Assembly: GCA_028015205.1 (NCBI GenBank)
Contig: CM051520.1
Location: 12,434,501 to 12,498,500 of the forward strand
Direction: 5' to 3'
DNA length: 64,000 bases
From: Mytilisepta virgata
Taxonomy: Eukaryota > Mollusca > Bivalvia > Mytilida > Mytilidae
Part shown: in pieces, positions 48,701 to 57,073 of the stretch
How the letters are laid out: each line of letters begins with the position of its first letter
Position numbering within the stretch: position 1 is the first letter of the stretch
The notes under the pieces: model-generated
Told to the model about the DNA's origin: nothing
Database searches by the model: none
What the model saw: only the letters and a program-made list of their open reading frames with translations
Position numbers and translations under genes: made by a program

Positions 48701-51700
48701 TAACCATTTTTCACCATTTTAGTAAGGATGATTTAAGTTTTTTAGAATAATTATGAATATTTACCCTGGAAACAATAAGAAAAATGTGTTCATGTACTTA
48801 TTAATAAAGTTTCATTTTTTTAAGTAGAAAGGCTACACATTTGGTTTCATTCCATTCTGTGGTTCTCTAAAAGAAGACATTTGAGTGTTTTTCCCATAGT
48901 GTCCTATGTTAAACTAAGTCCCCTGTTGACGGCCATCTTGGATGATGGATCAGCTACAAAGTAACAACACTTGGTCAGCACCTCATAAGAAACATTCCTG
49001 CCATATTTGGTGTCATTACATTCAGTGGTTCTCTAAAAGAAGATATTTGTATGTATTTCTAATAGGGTCTTATGTTAAACTAAGTCCCCTGCCGGCGGCC
49101 ATCTTGGACGATGGATCGGCTACAAAGTAACAACACTTGGTCAGCACCTCATAAAGAACATTCATGCCATATTTGGTTTGATTCCATACTGTGGTTCTCT
49201 AAAAGAAGACATTTGTATGTATTTCCCATTGGGTCCTATGTTAAACTAAGTCCCCTGATGTCGGCCATCTTGGATAATGGATAGGCACCAAAGTAACAAC
49301 ACTTGGTAAGCATCTCATAAGGAACATTCATGCCATGTTTGGTTTCATTCCATTCAGTGGTTCTATAGAAGAAGACATTTGTATGTATTTCCTTTAGGGT
49401 CCTATGTTAAACTAAGCCCCTCACTGGTGGCCATTTTGAATGATGTAACGGCTACACAGTAACAACACTTGGTCAAACCTTGTAAGGAACATTCATGCTA
49501 TGTTTTGTTACATTCCATTCAGTGGTTCTCTAAAAGAAATCATTTGTATGCATTTCCCATAGGGTCCAATGTTAAATTTAGTCCCCCGCTGGCGGCCATC
49601 TTGGATGATGGATCGGCTACAAAGTAACAACACTTGGTCAGCACCTCATAAGGAACATTCATGCCAGATTTAGGTTCATTCCATTCAGTGGTTCTCTAAA
49701 AGAAGTCATTTGTATGCATTTTCCATAGGGTCCAATGTTAAACTTAGTCCCCGCTGGCGGCCATCTTGGGTGATGGATCAGCTACAAAGTAACAACACTT
49801 GGTCAGCACCTCATAAGGAATATTCATGCCATGTTTGGTTTCATTCCATTAAGTGGGTCACCAAAAGAAGTCATTTGTATGCATTTTCCATAGGGTTCTA
49901 TGTTAAACTAAGTCCCCCGCTGGCGGCCATCTTGTATTATGGATCGGCTACAAAGTAACAACACGTGGTCAGCACCTCATAAGGAACATTCATGCCATGT
50001 TTGGTTTCATTCCATTCAACGGTTCTCTAAAAGAAGTCATTTGTATGCATTTCCCATAGTGTCCAATGTTAAACTACAATGTAAGTTCCCCGCTGGCGGC
50101 CATCTTGGATGATGGATCGGCTACAAAGTAACAACACTTGGTCAGCACCTTATAAGGGTTCATTCATGCCAGATTTAGGTTCATTCCATTTAGTGGTTCT
50201 CTAAAAGAAGTCATTTGTATGCATTTCCCCTAGGGTCCTATGTTAAACTAAGTTCCCCGCTGGCGGCCATCTTGGATGATGGATCGGCTACAAAGTAACA
50301 ACACTTGGCCAGCACCTCATAAGGAACATGTTTGGTTTCATTCCATTCAGTGGTTCTCTAGAAGAAGTTCAAAATGTAAAATGTTAACGACGACGACGGA
50401 CGACGACGGACGACGGACGCCAAGTGATGAGAAAAGCTCACTTGGCCCTTCGGGCCAGGTGAGCTAAAAAAGAAACGATACAGGGTAATGCATTTTTCAT
50501 ATATTCATAATTTCAAATAGCTGTACTAAGAAGAAAAATAGACCCACACGTCTGATTTTCATAGTAGATTGTTTTCTCATCAAAAGCATGGATTTTGTGC
50601 AAAAACTTTGAAATGAAAAAATCGATTTTTTGAGATTTCAAAAGTCACATTTTGCATCCCAAAATTAAAAAATCAGTATTTTTACCCCGATATGTGAATC
50701 ATAATGTCTGTGACAAAAGATTTGAGTTTTTTCTACTGATTTCAGTTACTGGATTTTCTTTTTGCAAAATGTTTGTCGATTTTCCGTAAATTTAATTTAA
50801 CCCTCTTTTGGAATATTTCCATTTTCCACCATTTCAAGTTTTTCAAAATGAGACGAATTAGATCAAGAAATGAAGTAGCAAACTACTGTTGCCCTAATAC
50901 TTAAGTTTTTTAAGGAATTACCAAGATATTTGGTTCCGAACTCGTGTATCGTTACTTTTGTTGACTAGGTATACTCTTCTAACCTTTATTCATATTTTTC
51001 ATATTACATAGAATGTGCATTGAATTTATTGATGTTATGATTGCTAAGAATATTTTTGTCAAAATTTAACAGAAAAAATAAGCAAGCACCCAACGACAAA
51101 TTTAATTCTCGAATTGAATTTTTTGTTTTATTACACTAGAATTTTATAACTCTTCGTAAAACATTTGTATTTGTGGTTGTTTATCTAATGTTTTTAATAA
51201 TCAGATTGGATTATATTTCCAAATAATGTATAAGCAAATCCAGATGTAACTCATTATAACTTAATAACAGGTAAAACTTTGTGAAAACTAAGGAGTGTCT
51301 CTCTCGTGCATAGCTCTGTCCTTAGTTGGTTTTGGCTTTACAGCTTTTGATCATTTTGGCATTTTTTAATTTGATCTTCAATTTTTTGGATTGTTGTTTT
51401 GGTTGTCAATATTTAAGGCCTTGAGCACAACTGATGAGTCGTAAATCGACGAAATGTGCATATCTTGTGCATCAAAATTGGTATCAAAGAATTGCATTAC
51501 AATATTATGGATAATATTAATCTGTTTTCTTACTCCTTTTATTCAATCTATAATTCCAACATTATTTATCATTTTCTTTTTTTAAAAACAGCATTAACAT
51601 CATGACATAATTTTAATATGACCTCGCTTTCGCTCGTGGCAAAATATTTGGCATAAATGGCCTACCTGTGGTAAAATCAGGACATTTTGAAGCCACCGTA

Positions 51701-52055
51701 AATTATTTCTCAATCATAACCACTGAAATCAGTAAATCTAGTGAATCCATCTTTCTGTGGTTCACCTTTGCTCATCTACTGTTTGAGTTTCAGCTAAACC
51801 TTTTGTTACTAGTATATATTATTTTTCTCGTGCAAAAATGACATTTTCTGGGTCCGTTTTAATTTTACTGGTTAAGATGTTTTTAAGGACTTTTCCAAAT
51901 TTTTTATAACGTAAGTGAATTTACTTACCGAAATCCGCACGACAAACTTCATTCTGTAGAATAATAGGACCTAGACATGAACAACCAGTCCCAATTTGTG
52001 GCGTGAAAGCAAGAAAAACAAAAACTATATACAAATGTGCTATCAGAAAAGACAT
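24564..52055 (-). CDS. Tissue inhibitor of metalloproteinases (TIMP), five exons
   Basis: Joined in order 52055-51929, 47944-47856, 46841-46742, 25083-24956 and 24734-24564, the gene encodes about 204 residues, within the usual TIMP range. TIMPs are secreted inhibitors of matrix metalloproteinases. Residues 1-24 are a signal peptide. The mature protein starts CSCLGP. Cysteines in VCRADF, IDSC, RACNG and NNCNCK sit where the three disulfides of the netrin-like N-domain are formed in known TIMPs. GENYLIAG and the closing CNCK are also family landmarks. All four junctions have GT/AG sites and matching phases (1, 0, 1, 0). Intron 3 (25084-46741) contains a 19.5-kb satellite array. The last exon, a short C-terminal region, is the least certain part. 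Transcription across the array is inferred, not shown. Confidence 0.82.
24956..25083 (-). CDS. TIMP exon 4
   Basis: The exon lies between the acceptor TATGATTTCGCAG and the donor GTGAGA. It completes G from exon 3 and encodes RQDTVRACNG..LTFEQFLYLVQC..RRERYLNNCNCK. In TIMPs this exon supplies one cysteine after the central strand and the CNC(K) pair that closes the N-domain; both are present. An extra cysteine (VQC) is seen. It is separated from exon 3 by the arm-satellite-arm block. Confidence 0.8.
25770..26237. mobile_element. 468-bp arm, left copy
   Basis: This direct repeat of 45730-46197 differs at one position (T at 26097, C at 46057). Its ends are weakly inverted: GAAGGCAC at the start against GGGGGCAC read from the other end. 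The outer border reads TGAA (25766-25769) and the inner border TTAA (26238-26241), compatible with a 4-bp target duplication of T[T/G]AA type. It has no credible coding capacity; the 60-codon open frame is not supported. It could be a MITE or simply duplicated intron sequence. Confidence 0.85.
26238..45725 (+). repeat. Satellite array, 23 complete units of about 847 bp
   Basis: Each unit starts TTAAGGTACCCCTAGATTTT and ends TTTATTTAGATTCTC. Spacing is 847 bp with a few 848 or 849 values caused mainly by a T-tract before ACCTCCCCCC. From the first TTAA to the last, 19488 bp equals exactly 23 units. Units differ by only a handful of bases. Each carries an adjacent repeat CGTTTTCGGG-CGTTTTCGGT and one 76-codon open frame. 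It lies entirely within TIMP intron 3. Confidence 0.97.
27085..30472 (+). repeat. Dimeric higher-order repeat inside the satellite (units 2-5)
   Basis: Units 2 and 4 share GATTTCGAGG, GAGTTTTATTAACC and GTGCTGGGTCAGC. Units 3 and 5 share GATTTTGAGG, GAGTTTGATTAACC and CCTCCTTGAA. The pair therefore repeats as a block of about 1694 bp. Unit 6 shows the unit 2 start but not its end. Confidence 0.85.
45730..46197. mobile_element. 468-bp arm, right copy
   Basis: Direct copy of 25770-26237 with one substitution. Its inner border is the last TTAA of the array (45726-45729) and its outer border is TGAA (46198-46201). Unrelated intron sequence (CTAGAAACACAGGC) follows. Confidence 0.85.
46742..46841 (-). 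CDS. TIMP exon 3
   Basis: Between TCTCTTTATGCAG and GTAAGT, phase 0 translation gives GRFQEGFPAVIKTGRVIDSC..KKGENYLIA, leaving a G. The single cysteine corresponds to the partner of mature Cys1 in known TIMPs. YLIAG is a near-universal family motif. Exon length is 100 nt. Confidence 0.85.
46842..47855 (-). other. TIMP intron 2
   Basis: A 62-codon open frame on the minus strand (47337-47149, including ISDYEIFNTEK) sits here. It has no recognised domain, and inclusion is not needed to keep the TIMP frame, so it is left as intronic. Confidence 0.6.
47856..47944 (-). CDS. TIMP exon 2
   Basis: Between TAATTTTGCAG and GTATGT. It completes V from exon 1 and encodes FFGKVDSFTVGEEPEKQ..YHHIIVSKRLK, ending in phase 0. 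This matches the first beta strands of the netrin-like fold after CxADxV in TIMPs. Exon length is 89 nt. Confidence 0.8.
48117..50466. mobile_element. Hairpin-ended element with an internal minisatellite
   Basis: The left end has AGGCTCT-CA-AGAGCCT, a perfect hairpin, followed by CGCTCACCTG. The right end has a 14-bp stem (50435-50448 with 50452-50465, one mismatch) ending GCCAGGTGAGCT, so CTCACCTG is also a terminal inverted motif. A CGACGACGG tract precedes the right hairpin. The element lies in TIMP intron 1. A terminal hairpin is reminiscent of Helitron-like ends, but no clear TC..CTRR pair or helicase is present, so the class is unresolved. Confidence 0.65.
48931..50370 (+). repeat. Minisatellite, about 9 units of 167 bp
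   Basis: GGCCATCTTGGATGATGG begins units at 48931, 49097, 49262, 49429, 49595, 49758, 49924, 50097 and 50265. Each continues with CTACAAAGTAACAACACTTG, GGTTTCATTCCATTCAGTGG and CCTATGTTAAACTAAGTCC. Units are 85-95% alike by eye. Open frames through it are by-products. Confidence 0.9.
50467..51294. other. TIMP intron 1, no other element seen
   Basis: AT-rich sequence without recognisable exon, repeat or RNA gene. Confidence 0.5.
51295..51487 (-). repeat. Dispersed repeat A, copy 2
   Basis: Inverted relative to 1755-1955, with the same landmarks (TAGTTGGTTTTG, GGATTGTTG, CTTGAGCACA, GATGAGTCGTAAA, TTGTGCATCAA). It lies in TIMP intron 1. Confidence 0.75.
51929..52055 (-). CDS. TIMP exon 1
   Basis: ATG at 52055, donor GTAAGT at 51928. 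It encodes MSFLIAHLYIVFVFLAF as a signal-peptide core, a likely cleavage after IGTG, and the mature start CSCLGPIILQNEVCRADF. The first mature cysteine and CxC motif are the inhibitory edge of TIMPs. One residue more than in vertebrate TIMPs lies between the second and third cysteine, as in the exon at 21918. Phase 1. Confidence 0.85.
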
Positions 52056-52116
52056 CGTAATATATATTTTTTTGAAAAATTTACTGAGAATAACTTCAAT
52101 TCAATATACAATTCTA

Positions 52117-52125
52117 ATTTATATA
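52117..52125 (-). promoter_or_regulatory. Candidate TATA box of the TIMP gene
   Basis: TATATAAAT on the minus strand lies about 62-70 nt upstream of the start codon, leaving room for a short leader. No other core element is evident. Confidence 0.4.
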
Positions 52126-52426
52126 CTGAGATATAATCTTATAACATGGAAACAATCAAAACCACAGCTGCATGCATACATAATAACCATTTTACACAAC
52201 TTTAACATTATTTCTCCTATTCTTGACGTGTTTAATCGGTGGGATAAAAATACATAATATTTTTAACCACTTCCCAGTGATTAAATTTCTACGTGGGAAT
52301 TACCGCGGTTTTTTCTGCAGTTATTGGAACGATAAACGAGAGAAGTCCCGAAATGACGTTAACGTAAACAAACTACATAACAACGACATTTTCTTGAGAT
52401 TTTTGTCGAAAATCATAGGAGAAACA

Positions 52427-52572
52427 GATTCTCCTTCAATTTACTCGTGAGTTATGGAATTTCTCCACCCTCAATAGTTAAATTTTAGATTTTAACACGC
52501 TCTCAAAAGCTCGAAAATTTAACTATCTCGGGTGGAGAAATTCCATAACCCACTCGTACCTGAAGGAGAATC
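52427..52572. repeat. Large inverted repeat, about 60-bp arms
   Basis: Arms 52427-52486 and 52514-52572 match as GATTCTCCTTCA, GTTATGGAATTTCTCCACCC and TAGTTAAATTTT in opposite orientation, with a few mismatches and a 27-nt loop. It lies 0.4 kb upstream of the TIMP start codon. Confidence 0.85.
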
Positions 52573-52577
52573 TATAT

Positions 52578-52708
52578 ATAACTAATCTTGAAATGCGAAT
52601 ACCTAAAAATCTACGAGTTACCGAACAATACATTAGTTCACGAGTGAATTATTGGTGTTTTTCGGTCAGAGTTATAGATCTTTGGTATTCGAAATTCAAG
52701 ATTAGTTA
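52578..52708. repeat. Second inverted repeat, 34-bp arms
   Basis: ATAACTAATCTTGAA..CGAATACC at 52578-52612 is inverted at 52675-52708 (GGTATTCG..TTCAAGATTAGTTAT) with few differences. It abuts the preceding foldback. Confidence 0.8.
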
Positions 52709-53140
52709 TTCTGTTTATTACATTGAAATATTCCGTGTATTAATAAAATTTAACGAGAAAATACAAGGGGTTATGTTTTTATGCGACTACGCGACGAAGT
52801 TGGTATAGCAACATCGTTGGCGACGGCTATTGTTACGTCACTTCCTGGAGTGAAATACGGCTTTCGATTTCGTATGTACGGTGAATTATCGGATTTGACT
52901 TCACTCGGAAATCCCGGTATTTCACCACACTCAATGTAATACTAAATATTATGTTTAACTATACCACATTATCCGAGCAGCAGCTATACTGAAGATATTT
53001 AGAGTAAAAAATAAATATCTATGTTTGTTATTTTTTCCCTCATTTCGAACTGTTTAAGAATGTTGTTTTTATTTGCGGTTCATTTTTGACAGTTCCGCAT
53101 ATTTTGTTTTTTTCTTTTCTTTAGTTTTTAAAGTGTCAAT

Positions 53141-53368
53141 TCATGTACGCTCATTTTGGTTCCTTTCAAGGTCAGAAACTGCATGTACCAGCATTTTAAA
53201 ATTGTATCCAGTTTTATATAGGCCTCTTTCTTTGACTGGTTTAGGTGATTCGTCGTATCTACTTACGATCATCAGTGTGAAAGCCAAGTTTGAATCTAAT
53301 TGATCAGGACTGACAGTTTTTTCCAGAAAGTCAGTCTTTCTCTCCGGTACTCTCTGTTCGTCTATCAA
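53141..53368 (-). other. Unassigned 75-codon open frame
   Basis: The frame is fairly hydrophilic (MIDEQRVPERKTDFLEKTV..LAFTLMIVSRYDESPKPVKERG). I do not recognise the family. The sequence resembles dispersed mussel DNA I vaguely recall, so a repeat-derived frame is as likely as an exon. Confidence 0.2.
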
Positions 53369-53399
53369 TAAAAACTGATTATAATGATAGTAATCGCGC

Positions 53400-54093
53400 T
53401 GGAAGTGGATTTTAAGTCCAACAAACCGAATCAGTTGACATGATGAATAATGAAAAAACTGATAAGTTGTACACGTATAGATACTTTATCAATCATTACA
53501 ATGGTAAAGATTATTATCTTAAAACTCCTTACATTGTAAATATGAATTACTTTCTTTTTTTCACGATCAATTTCATTTTTAAGTTATTTATCCAGTTATG
53601 TATTAATAAGACCATTTTAATGGGTTTTGTTTATAACACATTCTGTCGTTAAGTATGCCACTATTGAATATGTTGTACACGCATATAAAATAGAACATTT
53701 AATAAAACGTTAAAATATAACACAAAACAACCTAATTATGACTTCAGTGCAGTAAGAACTTAACAAAAAAACTATCAACAGCCACACACTGGCAGCTATA
53801 TCAAATTGTTATCTGAAATGTGAAAAAATCTCCATAGAGTTTTCATAAAGGAAATCAGTTACAGAAGCATGCGGGGCACACATCAGTAATTGGCATAGAC
53901 GGCTAAGTTATCTGTCTCTTCCCAACTCTCCATATTTTAGCAGTACATATTTGTTGCTCCTCGAGTACATGTACATCAATTCTAGGATTGCCTTAATGTT
54001 AAACTAGTGCTCAACCTGTAGATGTATTTAACGTCGAACAAATGAGGCTTTTGAACATCGTTGAAGATTACATGACGATCTCTAGATGTTCCC
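53400..54093. other. No gene seen
   Basis: AT-rich, no recognisable element. Confidence 0.45.
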
Positions 54094-54550
54094 TTAAGGT
54101 GCGTTCATACGATACTATTTCCATTTCATTTTCATCGACGCCGTGGAGATCGCTGAGGTAAATCGAATTACAAAGATGGGATTTTTGAGTTTAATAAGAA
54201 CAGGGAAACAGGTGCTCAAAGAAAAAAAAAACAAATTAACGTATATCTCAAGCGTTTTATCTAAAACGCTTTCGTTTCGAAATGCTTCATATAAATGCGT
54301 TTACACATCCATTCATTATCAAAAAGTTCCGAAAACGTTTCATGTAAAAGCGATGACAAAAACGCATAAGGCATATGTTTTCGATATTGTATTTAGCTAA
54401 AATGTTTTCGAAACGCAATTCCATGATAATGAAGCCATGCAAAACAAATTCAAGACACTGTGTGCGATGACGAAAACGCATTAGGCATATGTTTTCGATG
54501 TTGTGTTTTATAAAACGTTTCGAAAATATTTATCATGTGCAGGAAAGAGT
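54094..54550 (+). repeat. Partial element with a 117-bp tandem duplication
   Basis: It begins TTAAGGTGCGTTCATACGAT. The block GCGATGACAAAAACGCATAA..GGCATATGTTTTCGAT..ATGTTTTCGAAAC at about 54349 is repeated at about 54466 with small changes. GTTTTCG and CGAAAACG motifs recur throughout. It is possibly a decayed TTAA-type element. Confidence 0.5.
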
Positions 54551-54659
54551 TTACTAAAAACGCATTACGTATGAGTACAGCATAAAAAGTTAATATGACA
54601 GTCAAAGTTACTGCGAATAAGATATACAAAATAAAGCTAAAAGAGCACATATATACCTA

Positions 54660-54830
54660 AAGAGCAACCACAAAAAAACACAATCCATTAGACAGACAAA
54701 CCGGGAAGACAAATGAACAACCACAAGCACAATTTAATAAACACTAAAAACTAAAAAACAATAAACAACACGAACTCCTGACGAGGCCGTATCCCATCCG
54801 AGCATCTCGGAAGGAAACACATCAGCAAAT
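54660..54830 (+). repeat. Possible tail of the RT-relic element family
   Basis: AAAAACTAAAAAACAATAAA, CACGAACTCC and GAGCATCTCGGAAGG resemble, in the same order, the sequence flanking relic 1 at 9510-9595 (AAAAACTAAAAACATACGAA, GGTGCTCCGGAAG). Identity is low. Confidence 0.3.
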
Positions 54831-54914
54831 CATATCATTGGTTACTAGCATAAGAATAAAAACATTGATGATGTAACATTTAAATATTTAACATCATAAG
54901 TAAGCTTGATACCT

Positions 54915-56135
54915 GGGCGATTGTATTTATTACCCAAAATTCACAAATTGGACCCAAACATCATTAAAGAGATTCAGAACAACAAAGCACTTTGCAATTC
55001 GGTGGCTTTACAGGGAAGACTTATCATATCATTATGCGGTACCCCTCTTGAGTGAATAGAGAAATTCATAGATAAATTTCTTGTACCTGTAGTGTGTCAG
55101 CAATCAACGTACATCATGGATTCTTTAGCTTTAATCAATAAAATTGAAAGAATGTTAGTACATGTACAACCTGATGACATTCTAGTGTCATTTGACATGA
55201 CAAATATGTACACTTACTTAACACATGCAGAAATGATTGAAGCTGTTAAGCGTGTATTGTCTAGTTTACAGAACCGCCAACACACTCTATCACTCCCGTC
55301 TTTGACGGAAATTATTTCTTTTCTTACAATTATACTGGAAAATAATGAATTTGAATTAAATAAGAAGGGTTATCTTAAAAAAAAACGGGCGTTCCCATGG
55401 GGAATAGTTTGGCCCCTGAAATCACAGATATAAGGGTATATGAAATCCTCTCGGAAATTATTGATACATCTCACCACAAGAATAAGATCTGTGACCTTGG
55501 TAGGTTTCGAGGTGACAGCTTTTTTTGTATTTAAAGGCACAGAAAGAGAACTGGAACAATTTTTTGAGCATGCGAATACAAAGCATGAACTATCAAAATT
55601 TACTTTTGAGCAATCAAATCATGGAATACAGTTCTTAGATACATTTGTTTTTAAGGGACCAAGATTTGAAAAGGAAGGGATCCTTGATGTTAAAACATAT
55701 CACAAGAAAACAGAAAATATTCAATCTCCACAGAACTTCTTGTCACCCTGCATCAACTGTTAGCGGTTTGGTGAAGGGAGAAATGATCAGGTTTAGATGA
55801 TGTACAGGCAATTCATCACAATACAAGGAACTGTTTTGCTCAACGGGTGTACAAAATAACTGACAGTGAAAATATCAAACATGACGCAATAACAACTAAT
55901 AGAAGTGATGTTCTTCGTGTTAAAGAGAAAAACATGAAAATGGAACCGCCGTTGGTTTTCTAAACTAAATTTAATCCCCATGTGAAACATCTCAAACGAG
56001 CTATTAGAAAGCATTGGCAACCACTCTTGAAAGATCAAGACTGTAAACTAGTATTTCCTAATAAACCAATATTTGTATTTGGTAGACACAAAAAACTTGA
56101 AAGAAAATCTTACATCTGCCATATTGAAATAATAA
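54915..56135 (+). pseudogene. Penelope-like reverse-transcriptase relic 3
   Basis: Plus-strand reading gives GRLYLLPKIHKLDPN, LQGRLIISLCGTPLE, an in-frame stop at 55053, FIDKFLVPVV, YIMDSLALINKIE, and ILVSFDMTNMYTYLTHAEMI (motif A, aspartate kept). Next come PMGNSLAPEITD in a shifted frame and the site of the second catalytic motif, which reads GRFRGDSFF where the family has FxDD. FKGTERELEQFFEHAN..FTFEQS..IQFLDTFVF, HRTSCHP, FNPHVKHLKRAIRKHW and RHKNLKENLTSAILK follow, again in changing frames. Two frameshifts coincide with an A run (about 55378-55386) and a T run (about 55510-55516). No GIY-YIG endonuclease part is visible. It is an inactive relic. Confidence 0.8.
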
Positions 56136-56433
56136 TGATGAAACTAGTAGCTAAATAGCAATACAGTTAAGCAAAAAATTGGGGGACACCTTTAGACCAT
56201 GTCATTTGTAGAATATGATAGTGAATAAATAAATTAATTGGGTCATTTTAACAAAATGTGCATTTTAAACACTGCAAGATTGAGAAAAAAAAACAATTTC
56301 CTTATATCGTCATATTTATTAAACTTACAAAATATATGATACTTCATGAACAAAATACTCAAATATGCAATCTTAATGACATAATATAAAATTGTTATTG
56401 ACACATTTTCGACTGATGGTGCAAAATTTTGTC

Positions 56434-57073
56434 TATCCTGTTACCATATTTGTGAAAATTATTTTACTATCAACAGGAAAAATGTGGAAAACGTATTGTT
56501 TTTTTCTCAAAGATACGTTAGTGGTGCTTCAGAAAACAATAATAGAATGTTTAATTTCTTTGCATTAACAAGATAAAAATATCACTTAATATTGCGTCCT
56601 GAAAAAACTATCTAAAAATACATTTTCAAATGCTGCAAAAATTACTACAATCCAAACCAACTGAAGCACTTCCTTTTATTCGGCTTAAATTGGGCTTTTA
56701 AATCAATCCAACACTTAGTTCTTTGATTACATTTAATTTTAGTAAAACGCTATTTTCTATGGTAACAGGAACGGGCATAGAATGTTTTACATATACATAT
56801 ATGTCTATCCTGTTACCAAGTTGGTGTAACAGGTCAGACAGTAACAGGATAGACAAAATTATATGTTTATTGATTCTATTGAAAAACAACAGCTCCCCTT
56901 GCATAGTTGTTTGTTTCTTCTTAAATATATGTGGAATATCAAATGTTTCATTTCATTTTCAAGTATTTCATAAGGTCTACAGATACAGATACATAATTGT
57001 TTATTCTGATACTTAATCTGTCTATCCTGTTACATTATTCAAGGTAACCGGATAGACAGTAACAGGATGGACA
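56434..57073. repeat. Cluster of the 15-bp motif TGTCTATCCTGTTAC in inverted pairs
   Basis: The motif at 56802-56816 is exactly inverted at 56841-56855. The motif at 57019-57033 is inverted at 57059-57073 with one mismatch and, imperfectly, at 57043-57057. Another copy stands at about 56435. The two paired modules are each followed by AAAATTATATGTTTATTGAT and AACAGCTCCCCTT, so a block of about 215 bp was duplicated. Confidence 0.85.

Noticed and set aside
48942..50467. Open frames with MMDQLQSNNTWSAPH as coding repeats
   Set aside because: They are translations of the 167-bp minisatellite, interrupted by stops and frame changes in each unit.
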